Source: an uncultured Agromyces sp. (GTDB lineage Bacteria > Actinomycetota > Actinomycetes > Actinomycetales > Microbacteriaceae). From it: a DNA stretch of 64,000 nucleotides. Shown in pieces: positions 43,779-51,445 of the stretch. Position 1 is the first letter of the stretch. Each line of letters starts with the position of its first letter. The stretch is from positions 1 to 64,000 of the forward strand of contig CAJXGN010000005.1 of NCBI GenBank assembly GCA_913053875.1, given 5' to 3'. Under the pieces are notes generated by a model. It did not search any database. It saw only the letters and a list, made by a program, of their open reading frames with translations, and was not told where the DNA came from. A program made the position numbers and the translations under genes.

Positions 43779-44648
43779 ATGCGCTACGGATTCGTCGTCA
43801 CCGGGTCGGACCCGAACCTCGCCGTCGAGCTCGCGCCGCTCATCGAGCAGCACGGGTGGGACGCCATGTTCGTCTGGGAGGGCATCTGGGCGACCGACCC
43901 GTGGTCGGTGCTCGCCGCCGCCGCGATGCGCACCGAGCGCATCCGCCTCGGCACGATGCTCACCCCGCTGCCGCGCCGCCGGCCGTGGGAGCTCGCGAGC
44001 CAGACCGCTACGGTCGACGCGCTGTCGGGCGGGCGCACGGTGCTGTCGGTCGGCCTCGGCGTGCCGCAGGAGGTCGAGCAGCGGTTCTGGCTCTTCGAGG
44101 ACGACCCGGGTCGACGCACCCGCGCCGAGCTGCTCGACGAGGGCCTCGAGATGCTCGACCACCTGTGGCAGGGCGAGCCGTTCGACTACGACGGGCGGCA
44201 CTACCGTGCGTCGCGCACCGAGACGATGCTGCCCGCGCCGACCGTGCAGCGGCCGCGCATCCCGACCTGGGTGGTGGGCGTGTGGCCGCGCATGAGGTCG
44301 ATGCGGCGGGTCGCGAGGTACGACGGCTGGATTCCGAACTACGCGCCGCCCGGGGCATCCGTCGTCGATGCCGACCAGCAGGCGGCCGCCTACACGCCCG
44401 AGGTCGCGGCGGAGGCGATCGGGTGGCTGCGCGCGGAACGCGAGCGGCTCGGCGTTTCTGATCGGCCGTTCGACGTGGTGCAGGAGGGCCGCACGTCGGG
44501 CGCGGATGCGGCAGCGGACGACGCGATCGTGCGCCCGTGGGCGGACGCGGGGGCGACCTGGTGGCTCGAGGCCGACTGGTCGGTGCCCGAGGAGCGGGTT
44601 GCGGATGCCGCGCGGGCGCGCATCGCGGCAGGTCCGCCCCGAGGATGA
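43779..44648 (+). CDS. LLM-class flavin-dependent oxidoreductase
   Basis: 289 residues, TIM-barrel luciferase-like family using FMN or F420. MRYGFVVTGSDPNLAVELAPLIEQHGWDAMFVWE, RIRLGTMLTPLPRRRPWELASQTATVDALSGGRTVLSVGLG and PTWVVGVWPRMRSMRRVARYDGW follow the family pattern. The short length and early Val-Thr-Gly suit the F420-dependent N5,N10-methylene-type branch, but the cofactor cannot be decided from the sequence. The substrate is unknown. Confidence 0.85.
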   Translation: MRYGFVVTGSDPNLAVELAPLIEQHGWDAMFVWEGIWATDPWSVLAAAAMRTERIRLGTMLTPLPRRRPWELASQTATVDALSGGRTVLSVGLGVPQEVEQRFWLFEDDPGRRTRAELLDEGLEMLDHLWQGEPFDYDGRHYRASRTETMLPAPTVQRPRIPTWVVGVWPRMRSMRRVARYDGWIPNYAPPGASVVDADQQAAAYTPEVAAEAIGWLRAERERLGVSDRPFDVVQEGRTSGADAAADDAIVRPWADAGATWWLEADWSVPEERVADAARARIAAGPPRG

Positions 44649-44693
44649 CTCACATGTCGGCGTGGTCGGCCCCCGCCGGACCCGTCGGCCCGC

Positions 44694-44699
44694 TAGGTT
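44694..44699 (+). promoter_or_regulatory. TAGGTT -10, six bases before ATG
   Basis: Leaderless-type element for the gene at 44706. Confidence 0.5.
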
Positions 44700-44705
44700 C
44701 TGGGC

Positions 44706-45326
44706 ATGAGCCTCGTGGAGCGACTCTTCGGGCGGTCGAAGCCGACCCCGCAGCAGACCGAGCCGAGCGCGAGCCCCGAGGCGGTGGTGCCGCCCGAACC
44801 CGAGAGCGCGCCGCTTCACACAGAGGTGCCGACCACATCGGAGATCTTCCTCACGTGGGTGGCCGACCTCGACGCCGAGCGGGCGGCCCGCGAACGGGCG
44901 CGTGAGTACGCCGCCGAGCGCGGCCTGCCGCCGCTGACCGTGCGGCTGCTGCCCGAGCCCGAGCACGTCGTCGACCTCCGCGCGCTGCCCGCGGCCCGCC
45001 TGCGCATCGCCGCCGTGGAGCGCCACGTGCCGCACGACGAGGTCGACGCGCACACCGCCGACTCGTACCTGCTGGTGCGCGAGCGCGACCCGCTGCACCA
45101 CCCGCACCTGGTCGCGGTCTACGGCCGCCGTCGCCGCATCGGCCACCTCACCGAGTCGAAGTCGCGCGGCCTGCTGCCGTTGCTCGAGGAACTCGGGGCC
45201 GACGCGTACCTGGTGTCGGGCACCGAGGCGCCCGACGGCGGCGGACGTCTCTGGGTGCACGCTCCCAAGGTGCCCGCGCTGCGTGCGTTCGCGGGTGAGT
45301 ACGCCCGGGCACTCGAGGAGGAGTGA
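44706..45326 (+). CDS. Hypothetical protein, possible HIRAN-like domain
   Basis: 206 residues, no signal or TM. A Pro/Glu-rich linker (about 12-45) is followed by LDAERAARERAREYAAERG (helix) and a C-terminal domain with SYLLVRERDPLHHPHLVAVYGRRRRIGHLTESKSRGLLPLLEELG. That order (strand, ...VAVY, basic turn, IGHL, helix) resembles HIRAN domains, which bind single-stranded DNA ends, but the match is by eye only. It has no recognised partner; the next gene follows with a two-base gap and may be co-translated. Confidence 0.65.
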   Translation: MSLVERLFGRSKPTPQQTEPSASPEAVVPPEPESAPLHTEVPTTSEIFLTWVADLDAERAARERAREYAAERGLPPLTVRLLPEPEHVVDLRALPAARLRIAAVERHVPHDEVDAHTADSYLLVRERDPLHHPHLVAVYGRRRRIGHLTESKSRGLLPLLEELGADAYLVSGTEAPDGGGRLWVHAPKVPALRAFAGEYARALEEE

Positions 45327-45328
45327 GC

Positions 45329-45862
45329 ATGGCCGATACGCCGACCCCGATCGATGAGGACGCGGTCGACGCGGCCCTCGACCGCCTCATCGCCGCCGTC
45401 GAGGCGGGGGACGCTCCCGGATATGCGGCCCGCATGGTCGACGACGCGGTGTTCCACTCGGCCTCGACGGACGCGTTCGAGTACCGCAGCCGTGCGGACA
45501 TCGAGGAGATGGCGACCGCGACCTTCGCCCAGTTCCGCGACGTGCGCTGCATCGCCCGCACCGGTACGGGCGACACGCGCCTGGCGGTCTTCGCGTTCAG
45601 CGTCGGAGACGTCCGGGGGCAGGACGCGCAACTGCTGCGCTTCGCGCCCGACGGCCGCATCCGCGAGGTCTCGGCCTTCGTGCGCCCGCTCGCGGCGCTC
45701 GCGCAGATCCCGGCGCGCGTCGCGCCGTCGATCGCGCGCCGCTCCGGCCGCCGCGGCCTCGCCCGGATGCTCGCGCTGTCGTCGCGCCCGATCGCCGCGA
45801 TGCTGCGCTCGGGCGACGCCTCCATGTCGCCGAGGCTCGACCCCGCCCGGCAGCGTTCGTAG
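45329..45862 (+). CDS. SnoaL/NTF2-like protein
   Basis: 177 residues. The first 130 have the cone-shaped NTF2-like pattern: DAALDRLIAAVEAGDAPGYAARMVDDAVFHS, YRSRADIEEMATATFAQFRDVRC and LRFAPDGRIREVSAFVRPL. The C-terminus is basic and Ser/Arg-rich (RRSGRRGLARML), unusual for the family. Such proteins act as isomerases, hydrolases or ligand binders; no activity can be assigned. ATG 45329 is preceded by GAGGAGG; GTG 45323 is a two-residue longer option. Confidence 0.75.
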   Translation: MADTPTPIDEDAVDAALDRLIAAVEAGDAPGYAARMVDDAVFHSASTDAFEYRSRADIEEMATATFAQFRDVRCIARTGTGDTRLAVFAFSVGDVRGQDAQLLRFAPDGRIREVSAFVRPLAALAQIPARVAPSIARRSGRRGLARMLALSSRPIAAMLRSGDASMSPRLDPARQRS

Positions 45863-45879
45863 CGCCCGCCCACCCCGCT

Positions 45880-45941
45880 TGAGGGCCGATTCTTGGTCTG
45901 AGTGCCGAAGCTACGTCCCTCAGACCAAGAATCGGCCCTCA
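45880..45941. repeat. Perfect inverted repeat, 23-base arms
   Basis: Arms 45880-45902 and 45919-45941 are exactly complementary, with a 16-base loop (tgccgaagctacgtcc). The arm starts TGAGGGCCGATTCTTGGTCT. It lies between the NTF2-like gene and the 3' end of tRNA-Leu, so it could terminate both; its length and perfection are above what a terminator needs. It has no T-run. Confidence 0.85.
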
Positions 45942-45962
45942 GGCGGCATCCGCCATCAGCGG

Positions 45963-46044
45963 TGCGGAAGGTGGGACTCGAACCCACACGCCCGAAGGCA
46001 CAGGAACCTAAATCCTGCGTGTCTACCGGTTTCACCACTCCCGC
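45963..46044 (-). tRNA. tRNA-Leu (TAG)
   Basis: 82 bases. Acceptor GCGGGAG pairs with CTTCCGC (one G-U); the anticodon arm CAGGA-TTTAGGT-TCCTG gives anticodon TAG; a long variable arm (GTGCCTTCGGGCGTG) is present as in class II tRNAs; the T-loop GGTTCGAGTCC is canonical. CCA is not encoded (ACCG follows the acceptor). Confidence 0.96.
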
Positions 46045-46056
46045 GTGTGCGTGCAC

Positions 46057-46062
46057 AGTCTA
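46057..46062 (-). promoter_or_regulatory. TAGACT -10 of tRNA-Leu
   Basis: Minus-strand hexamer 12 bases before the mature tRNA 5' end; no clear -35. Confidence 0.5.
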
Positions 46063-46135
46063 GGCGGGCCCGTCGCGCAGGTTGCGATGTGGACAACGCC
46101 GACGCGCGCGGACCGTCTCGTCCACACTGTTGCGC

Positions 46136-47365
46136 ATGTCCGACGCCGTCCGCACGATCACCGAGCAGGTGCGGGCCCGCGTGCTGCGCGACGGTGTCGA
46201 CCTCTCGCAGGACGCGGCCGTCGCGGAGCGGTACGCGCGCGACGAGATCCGGCGCCGCAGCGAGGACCTGCTCGCACGCGGCCGCCTGGTCGACGTCGAC
46301 GAGCGGGAGGCCACGCGCGAGGTGGTCGCGGCGCTCACCGGTCTCGGCGCGATCCAGCCGCTGCTCGACGACGACTCGGTCGAGGAGATCTGGATCAACG
46401 GGCCGACTCGCGTGTTCGTCGCCCGCAACGGCGTGAGCGAACTCACGCCGCTGGTGCTCAGCGAGCAGGACGTGCGCGATCTGGTCGAGCGGATGCTCCG
46501 CGCATCCGGCCGCCGAGTCGACCTGAGCTCCCCGTTCGTCGATGCGTCCCTGCCCGACGGATCTCGCCTGCACGTCGCGATCCCCGACGTGACGCGCAGG
46601 CACTGGGCCGTGAACATCCGGAAGTTCCACCGCCGCATCCGCGACCTGCACGACCTCGTCGAGTCGGGCAGCCTCACCGAGCATGCGGCGACCTTCCTCG
46701 ATGCGAGCGTACGTGCGGGCCTCAACATCCTCGTGTCCGGCCCGACCCACAGCGGCAAGACGACGATGCTCGGCGCGCTGCTCGGTCGGGCGCGGCCCGC
46801 CGAGCGCATCGTCACCGTCGAGGAGACCTTCGAGCTCGACCTCGACGCGCGCGACGTCGTGTCGTTGCAGTGCCGCCAGCCGAACCTCGAGGGCGGGGGC
46901 GAGATCACGTTGCGTCGCCTCGTCAAGGAGTCGCTGCGGATGCGCCCGGACCGGCTCGTCGTCGGCGAGGTGCGCGAGGCGGAGAGCCTCGACCTGCTCA
47001 TCGCGCTCAACTCCGGCGTGCCGGGCATGTGCACGATCCACGCGAACAGCGCGGCGGATGCGCTGCTCAAGCTCTGCACGCTGCCGCTGCTCGCCGGGCG
47101 CAACATCGACGCCGCGTTCGTCGTCCCGACGGTCGCGTCGAGCATCGACCTGGTCGTGCACACGAGCCTCGGCGCCGACGGGTCGCGCCACGTCGCCGAG
47201 ATCGCGGCGCCCGACGGCATCGGCGCGGACGGCCGGATCGAGGTCCGACCGGTGTTCGCCCGGGCCGACGGGCGACTCGACGTCGTGCCGGGAGCGACCC
47301 CGAGCCGGCGCAAGTTCGACGCGGTCGGCATCGATCTCGCGGCGACGCTGCGAGACGTGGCGTGA
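46136..47365 (+). CDS. tadA: Tad/CpaF-type secretion ATPase
   Basis: 409 residues. The CpaF/TadA hexameric ATPase drives Flp pilus assembly. The N-terminal domain has EEIWINGPTRVFVARNG; Walker A GPTHSGKTT (202-210), Asp box VTVEETFELDL, Walker B-like RPDRLVVGEVREAESLDLL and His box CTIHANS are intact. In actinobacteria it heads a tad operon. Here six further genes follow without a gap over 75 bases, most overlapping by four bases. No tadZ/cpaE precedes it. Confidence 0.92.
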   Translation: MSDAVRTITEQVRARVLRDGVDLSQDAAVAERYARDEIRRRSEDLLARGRLVDVDEREATREVVAALTGLGAIQPLLDDDSVEEIWINGPTRVFVARNGVSELTPLVLSEQDVRDLVERMLRASGRRVDLSSPFVDASLPDGSRLHVAIPDVTRRHWAVNIRKFHRRIRDLHDLVESGSLTEHAATFLDASVRAGLNILVSGPTHSGKTTMLGALLGRARPAERIVTVEETFELDLDARDVVSLQCRQPNLEGGGEITLRRLVKESLRMRPDRLVVGEVREAESLDLLIALNSGVPGMCTIHANSAADALLKLCTLPLLAGRNIDAAFVVPTVASSIDLVVHTSLGADGSRHVAEIAAPDGIGADGRIEVRPVFARADGRLDVVPGATPSRRKFDAVGIDLAATLRDVA

Positions 47366-48237
47366 CCGCGGCCGCGGGCGCCCTCGGCGGCGTGCTCGGC
47401 GTGGGCCTCGTGCTCTGCGCGTCGCCCTGGCTGTGGCCGCGCCGCGCGGTCGTCGCGCCGTCGCCCGGAGCCGGTCGCACGTCACGCCTGCGCGGTACGC
47501 TTGCCGCGGCGGGCCTTCCAGGCGTGTCGCCGAGCCTGCTCGTGGTCATGTCGCTCGTGTTCGCCGTCGTCGGCGGAGCCGTCGTGTTCGCGGTCTCGGG
47601 GGTGGTCGCTCTCGCCGCAGCCGTCGCGGTCGCCGCGCTGACCCTCCCGTGGGTGCTCGTGCGCCAGCGACTGGTCGCGCGCCGCGCCGCCCACCGGTCG
47701 GCATGGCCCGACCTCGTCGACCACCTCGTCTCGGCCGTGCGCGCCGGCATGTCGCTGCCCGACGCGGTGTCGGCGCTCGCCGACATCGGCCCGGCCCCGC
47801 TGCGCGCCGCGTTCGCCGAGTTCCGTCGAGACTGGCGGGAGACCGCGAACTTTGCCGGCTCGCTCGACCGGTTGAAGGCGACGCTCGCCGACCCCGTCGC
47901 CGACCGCATCATCGAGACGCTGCGCATGGCGCGCGAGGTGGGCGGCACCGAACTGACTCCCACGTTGCGCGCACTGTCCGCCTACCTGCGATCGGATGCC
48001 GCGCTGCGCGCCGAGGTCTCCGCTCGCCAGGGGTGGGTGCGCAACGCCGCCCGCCTCGGGGTCTGCGCGCCGTGGCTGCTCCTGCTCATCCTGTCGACGC
48101 GACCCGAGGCGATCGCTGCGTACAACACCCCCGCCGGCATCGCGCTGATCGTGATCGGGCTGGGCGTGAGCGTGGTCGCGTACCGACTGATGCTCGGCCT
48201 CGGGCGGCTGCCCGAAGAGGGGCGGTGGTTCGCGTGA
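47362..48237 (+). CDS. tadB: TadB-like pilus assembly inner-membrane protein
   Basis: 291 residues of the T2SS-F family: two N-terminal TMs (LLVVMSLVFAVVGGAVVFAV and the following one), a cytoplasmic helical domain with DLVDHLVSAVRAGMSLPDAVSALADIGP, and two C-terminal TMs (LGVCAPWLLLLILS, IALIVIGLGVSVVAY). It forms the platform with TadC that couples to TadA. GTG 47362 overlaps the tadA stop (GTGA). Confidence 0.88.
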   Translation: MTAAAGALGGVLGVGLVLCASPWLWPRRAVVAPSPGAGRTSRLRGTLAAAGLPGVSPSLLVVMSLVFAVVGGAVVFAVSGVVALAAAVAVAALTLPWVLVRQRLVARRAAHRSAWPDLVDHLVSAVRAGMSLPDAVSALADIGPAPLRAAFAEFRRDWRETANFAGSLDRLKATLADPVADRIIETLRMAREVGGTELTPTLRALSAYLRSDAALRAEVSARQGWVRNAARLGVCAPWLLLLILSTRPEAIAAYNTPAGIALIVIGLGVSVVAYRLMLGLGRLPEEGRWFA

Positions 48238-49163
48238 GCGCGGCATCCGTCGCCCTCGGCGCCTGCCTCGGCATCGGGCTGTGGTGCCTGCTCGCTGCGC
48301 TGCCGAGCTGGAGCCGCCCGCGCGCGATCGACCGCGTGGCACCGTACGTGCTCGACGTCTCTCCCGAGGCCCACGCGGTCGTGCACCGCGACCGCAGCGA
48401 CCCGACCGCCGTGCTCGCGGGCCTGTTCGGCCCGGCGGTGGCGTCGGTGCTGCGCGCGACGGCGCTCGTGTTCGGCGACGACGCCCAGATCGCGCGACGC
48501 GCTCGCCAGGCCGGCGTCGCCACGACGCGCGAGCAGTTCCGCCTCCGGCAACTGGTCGCCGCCGTGGGCGCGGGTGCCGCGGCCGTCGCAGCGGTCGTGC
48601 TGCTTCCGGGCCTGTCCGGCCTGCCGCCGATCGCACGCATCCTGCTGCCGATCATCGCCGCCGCAGCCGGTGCGCTCGTGCCGCAGCAGATCCTCGAGTG
48701 GCGCGCGAAGCGCCGCATGCGCCGCCTCGCGAGCGAGCTGCCGACCGTGCTCGAGTTCCTCACCCTCAGCATCACCGCGGGCGAGTCGATGCTCGACGCG
48801 ATCACGCGGGTCTCGCGGGTGGGCACGGGCGTGCTGCCGGGGGAGTTCGCGGCGGTCGTGACGTCGGTGCACGCCGGCGTGCCGCTCGCACGCGCCCTGC
48901 GCGAGCTGTCCGCGGCGCTCGACGACCCGGCGCTCGACCGCTGCATCTCGCAGATCGTCGCGGCGATGGAACGCGGCGTGCCCACGGCCGAGGTGCTCCG
49001 AGCGCTCGCCGGAGATGTGCGCGGCGAGGCATCCCGCGCCCTCATCGAGCTGGCCGGGCGCAAGGAGATCGCCATGTTGGTGCCGCTGGTCTTCATGATC
49101 CTGCCCGTCACGGTGGCGTTCGCCGTGTACCCGGGACTGCTCGTGCTGCAGGCGGGCTTCTGA
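48234..49163 (+). CDS. tadC: TadC-like pilus assembly inner-membrane protein
   Basis: 309 residues, T2SS-F family. An N-terminal TM, then two central TMs (VGAGAAAVAAVVLLPGL and ARILLPIIAAAAGALV), the cytoplasmic ELPTVLEFLTLSITAGESMLDAITRV motif, and C-terminal MLVPLVFMILPVTVAFAVYPG, which is the classic TadC ending. It pairs with TadB. GTG 48234 overlaps the tadB stop (GTGA); an in-frame GTG lies three codons upstream. Confidence 0.88.
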   Translation: MSAASVALGACLGIGLWCLLAALPSWSRPRAIDRVAPYVLDVSPEAHAVVHRDRSDPTAVLAGLFGPAVASVLRATALVFGDDAQIARRARQAGVATTREQFRLRQLVAAVGAGAAAVAAVVLLPGLSGLPPIARILLPIIAAAAGALVPQQILEWRAKRRMRRLASELPTVLEFLTLSITAGESMLDAITRVSRVGTGVLPGEFAAVVTSVHAGVPLARALRELSAALDDPALDRCISQIVAAMERGVPTAEVLRALAGDVRGEASRALIELAGRKEIAMLVPLVFMILPVTVAFAVYPGLLVLQAGF

Positions 49164-49238
49164 GTGGCGGCCGGGCGGATGAGCACGTGATGCGAACGAC
49201 GGAGATGCCGGCGGTGCCGGCGGGAGAGGACGGAACGG

Positions 49239-49406
49239 ATGCGACGAGCGCTGGCGCGAGTACGGCACGAGGAACGAGGCGACGTGCCGGGGTGGGTGCT
49301 GATCACCCTGATGACGGCCGGCCTGGTCATCGTGCTGTGGGGCCTCGCCGGGCCCGCACTCGGCGGGGTGTTCGACGCCGCCATCGACCGCGTGATGGGG
49401 TTCTGA
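49239..49406 (+). CDS. 55-residue Tad-locus membrane peptide
   Basis: MRRALARVRHEERGDVPGWV begins a 55-residue protein with a basic, cytoplasmic N-terminus, one TM (WVLITLMTAGLVIVLWGLAG) and a short amphipathic tail. It sits exactly where actinobacterial tad loci carry a Flp pilin or DUF4244 gene. The usual prepilin cleavage signature (Gly followed by a hydrophobic stretch with Glu at +5) is absent: the TM begins PGWVLITLM with no Glu. It could be a divergent pilin or an accessory peptide. Its TGA overlaps the next gene's presumed start. Confidence 0.75.
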   Translation: MRRALARVRHEERGDVPGWVLITLMTAGLVIVLWGLAGPALGGVFDAAIDRVMGF

Positions 49407-49798
49407 GCCGGCTCGGTCGGCGGCTTGCGGCGGAGCGCGGCTCGGCGCTCGTCGAGTCGATGCTCGTCACGGTGCTGCTCGCGGCGCTCGCGCTCGCCGT
49501 GGTGCAGCTCGCGCTCGCGCTGCACGTGCGCAACACGGTGCTCGACGCGGCGGCCGAGGGTGCGCGGTACGCGGCACTCGCGGGCAACGGGGCGGCCGAC
49601 GGCGTGGCGCGCACGCGGGCCCTCATCGACGCGGCCGTCTCGGAGTCGTACGCGCGCAATGTCACGGCATCGGTCGGCGGCGCCGGCGCCGAGGTGATCG
49701 AGGTGCGGGTGCGCGCGACGCTGCCGCTCGTGGGGCTCATCGGGCTCGAGGCCGCGCTCGACGTGCGCGGGCACGCCGTGGTGGAGACCTACGGATGA
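49403..49798 (+). CDS. TadE-like minor pilin
   Basis: About 131 residues. RGSALVESMLVTVLLAALALAVVQLALAL is the TadE signature (Gly-Ser-x3-Glu then a TM), followed by HVRNTVLDAAAEGARYAALAG and a C-terminal domain. The start is unclear: there is no ATG, GTG or TTG between the upstream stop and the pilin motif. CTG 49403 overlaps the previous stop as CTGA, copying the GTGA overlaps elsewhere in this operon; GTG 49337 would make 153 residues inside the previous gene. Confidence 0.75.
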   Translation: MSRLGRRLAAERGSALVESMLVTVLLAALALAVVQLALALHVRNTVLDAAAEGARYAALAGNGAADGVARTRALIDAAVSESYARNVTASVGGAGAEVIEVRVRATLPLVGLIGLEAALDVRGHAVVETYG

Positions 49799-50256
49799 CC
49801 CGCCGCATCCGCATCCGCGCTCGCGACCTGCTGCGTGGCGAGGGCGGCTCCGCGTCGCTCGAGTTCGTCACCGTCGGTGTCATCCTGCTCGTGCCGCTCG
49901 TGTACCTGGTGCTCGCGGTCGGTGCGATCCAGGCGGGCGTGCTCGCTACCGAGGGTGCGGCCCGGCACGCGGCGCGTGTGTACTCGCTCGCTCCCGACGA
50001 TGCGTCGGGCCGTGACGCGGTCGATCGCGCCGTCGCGGTCGCGCTGGCCGACTACGGGATCGACCGCTCCGCGGCATCCGTCGCCCTGCACTGCGACGGC
50101 GGATGCCTCGAGCCGGGGTCTCGCGTGACCGTGGTCGTGCGCGCGTCGGTGACGCTGCCGCTCGTGCCGCCCGTGCTCGCGATGCGCGAGCGCGCGAGCG
50201 TGCCCGTCGAGGCATCCGCCACCGTGCCCGTGTCGCGGTTCGCGGGGGCCGGCTGA
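49795..50256 (+). CDS. TadE/TadF-like pseudopilin
   Basis: 153 residues. The N-terminal signature GGSASLEFVTVGVILLVPLVYLVLAVG has Glu at the +5-like place and a long TM; the rest is extracytoplasmic with a CDGGC pair that may form a disulfide. TadE/F proteins are minor pilins or assembly factors of the Flp pilus. ATG 49795 overlaps the preceding stop (ATGA). Confidence 0.85.
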   Translation: MTRRIRIRARDLLRGEGGSASLEFVTVGVILLVPLVYLVLAVGAIQAGVLATEGAARHAARVYSLAPDDASGRDAVDRAVAVALADYGIDRSAASVALHCDGGCLEPGSRVTVVVRASVTLPLVPPVLAMRERASVPVEASATVPVSRFAGAG

Positions 50257-50705
50257 TGCGCCGGCTGCGGGCGCGGCTCGCCGACGACGAGTCGGGCTCG
50301 ACGCTGCTGCTGACGATCGGATGCTGCGCGCTCGGCCTCGCGGTCATGATCGTGACGATGGGGGCGACGTCGCTGTACCTCGAGCGGAAGCGCCTCTTCA
50401 CGATCGCCGACGGGGCGGCGCTCGCCGGGGCCGAGGCGTTCGCGCTCGCCGACGTGCGCCGCGAGGGTGATCGGCTGGTCGTCGAGCTCGAGCCGTCGGA
50501 GGTCGCCTCGGCGGTGTCGGAGCACCTGGCGGCCGGCCCGGGCATCGAGGGCGACGTGCGGGTCGTGCACGCCACGACCCTCGACGGCCGCAGCGCCACG
50601 GTCACGCTCGGCACGGTCTGGCGCCCGCCGATCGTGGGGGAGTTCCTTCCCGCGGAGGTGCCGATCGAGGTGACGAGCGTCGCCCGGTCGGTGTTCTCGG
50701 GCTGA
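50256..50705 (+). CDS. TadG-related pilus assembly protein
   Basis: 149 residues. DDESGSTLLLTIGCCALGLAVMIVTMGATSLYLERKRLFTIADGAALAGAEAFALADVR is the Rv3660/TadG-like N-terminus: an ESGS motif, one TM and a helical LFTIADGAALAGA segment. The remainder is beta-rich and ends at the surface. It lacks the vWA domain of full TadG. Its ATG shares one base with the previous stop (TGATG). It is the last gene of the Tad operon. Confidence 0.8.
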   Translation: MRRLRARLADDESGSTLLLTIGCCALGLAVMIVTMGATSLYLERKRLFTIADGAALAGAEAFALADVRREGDRLVVELEPSEVASAVSEHLAAGPGIEGDVRVVHATTLDGRSATVTLGTVWRPPIVGEFLPAEVPIEVTSVARSVFSG

Positions 50706-50720
50706 GGGATCGTGATCGCA

Positions 50721-50741
50721 GTCCGGTGAACCGGTGCGGAC
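50721..50741. terminator. Hairpin between Tad operon and minus-strand operon
   Basis: GTCCG...CGGAC arms enclose an inner CCGGT/ACCGG pair, and outer CTGAG/CTCAG add to the stem. It lies between convergent stops at 50705 and 50744. Confidence 0.5.
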
Positions 50742-50743
50742 GC

Positions 50744-51445
50744 TCAGTCCCAGCCGAGCTTACGAATGTGCGCCTGCGCGGCGATGACGTCCTCCGGGCC
50801 ATCGAGCGTCAGGAAGGTCGCCTTCCCGGCGCGCAGCGTTGCGACATCCCCGTCGGCTGACAGCGTGCGCAGCACATCGACCAGGGACGTGCCAGAGCCC
50901 AACATCTCCAGAGCGCGCGGCCCCAGGAGCATGTGCCCGAGGTTGACGAGGTACCCGGTCTCCGGCTTCTCCTCGAACGTGGTCGCTCGGCCGTCCTCGG
51001 CGACGTGAACTACCCCGAACGGGAGGCGGTACGGCGCGACCAGGATGGCGCTGTCTGTCGCCTGCTGCGTTGCCGCATCGATGAGGTCCCGCCAGGAGAA
51101 CCACGCGTGGGTGTCGCCGTGCGCGACGAGCGCACGGTCATGCGGTGCGACGGCGACGATCTTCTCCTCGACGGATCCCGCGACGGTCGCCTCTGCCAGC
51201 TCGACGCCGGGGACGGACGCACGGATCTCCCGGATCAGCCGGGTCACGAGGCCGTCCTCCGCATCGGTCACCACGACGACCTCCTCCAGCCCCTCGCGGC
51301 GCGCACGCTCGACCTGCTGGGCGACGAACGTCGAGTCCTCGATGTCGAGGAAGGGCTTGTAGACCGTGTGGCGGAGCGAGCGCAGCCGAGTGTTCTCGCC
51401 GCCGCAGAGCAGCACCAGGCGAGGTGCGGGATCGCTAGGCGGCAT
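50744..51445 (-). CDS. NTP_transferase-family nucleotidyltransferase (unknown operon)
   Basis: 233 residues. GGENTRLRSLRHTVYKPFLDI (15-35) is the NTP-binding loop of RfbA/GlmU-type sugar-phosphate nucleotidyltransferases, with Lys30 and a variant GGEN in place of GGxG. VAHGDTHAW carries the metal Asp, and FEEKPETGYLVNLGHMLL matches the sugar-binding EKP motif. The enzyme is short and lacks a left-handed helix domain. It is the last of three co-directional genes; its ATG lies 11 bases inside the preceding gene. The substrate and role in this operon are unknown. Confidence 0.75.
   Translation of the reverse strand: MPPSDPAPRLVLLCGGENTRLRSLRHTVYKPFLDIEDSTFVAQQVERARREGLEEVVVVTDAEDGLVTRLIREIRASVPGVELAEATVAGSVEEKIVAVAPHDRALVAHGDTHAWFSWRDLIDAATQQATDSAILVAPYRLPFGVVHVAEDGRATTFEEKPETGYLVNLGHMLLGPRALEMLGSGTSLVDVLRTLSADGDVATLRAGKATFLTLDGPEDVIAAQAHIRKLGWD

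Noticed and set aside
45949..46062. Integration (att) site at tRNA-Leu
   Set aside because: No integrase, phage gene or direct repeat of the tRNA 3' end is present in the window.
49164..49238. Possible Flp pilin gene between tadC and the 55-residue gene
   Set aside because: No frame encodes a TM segment or prepilin motif in these 75 bases.
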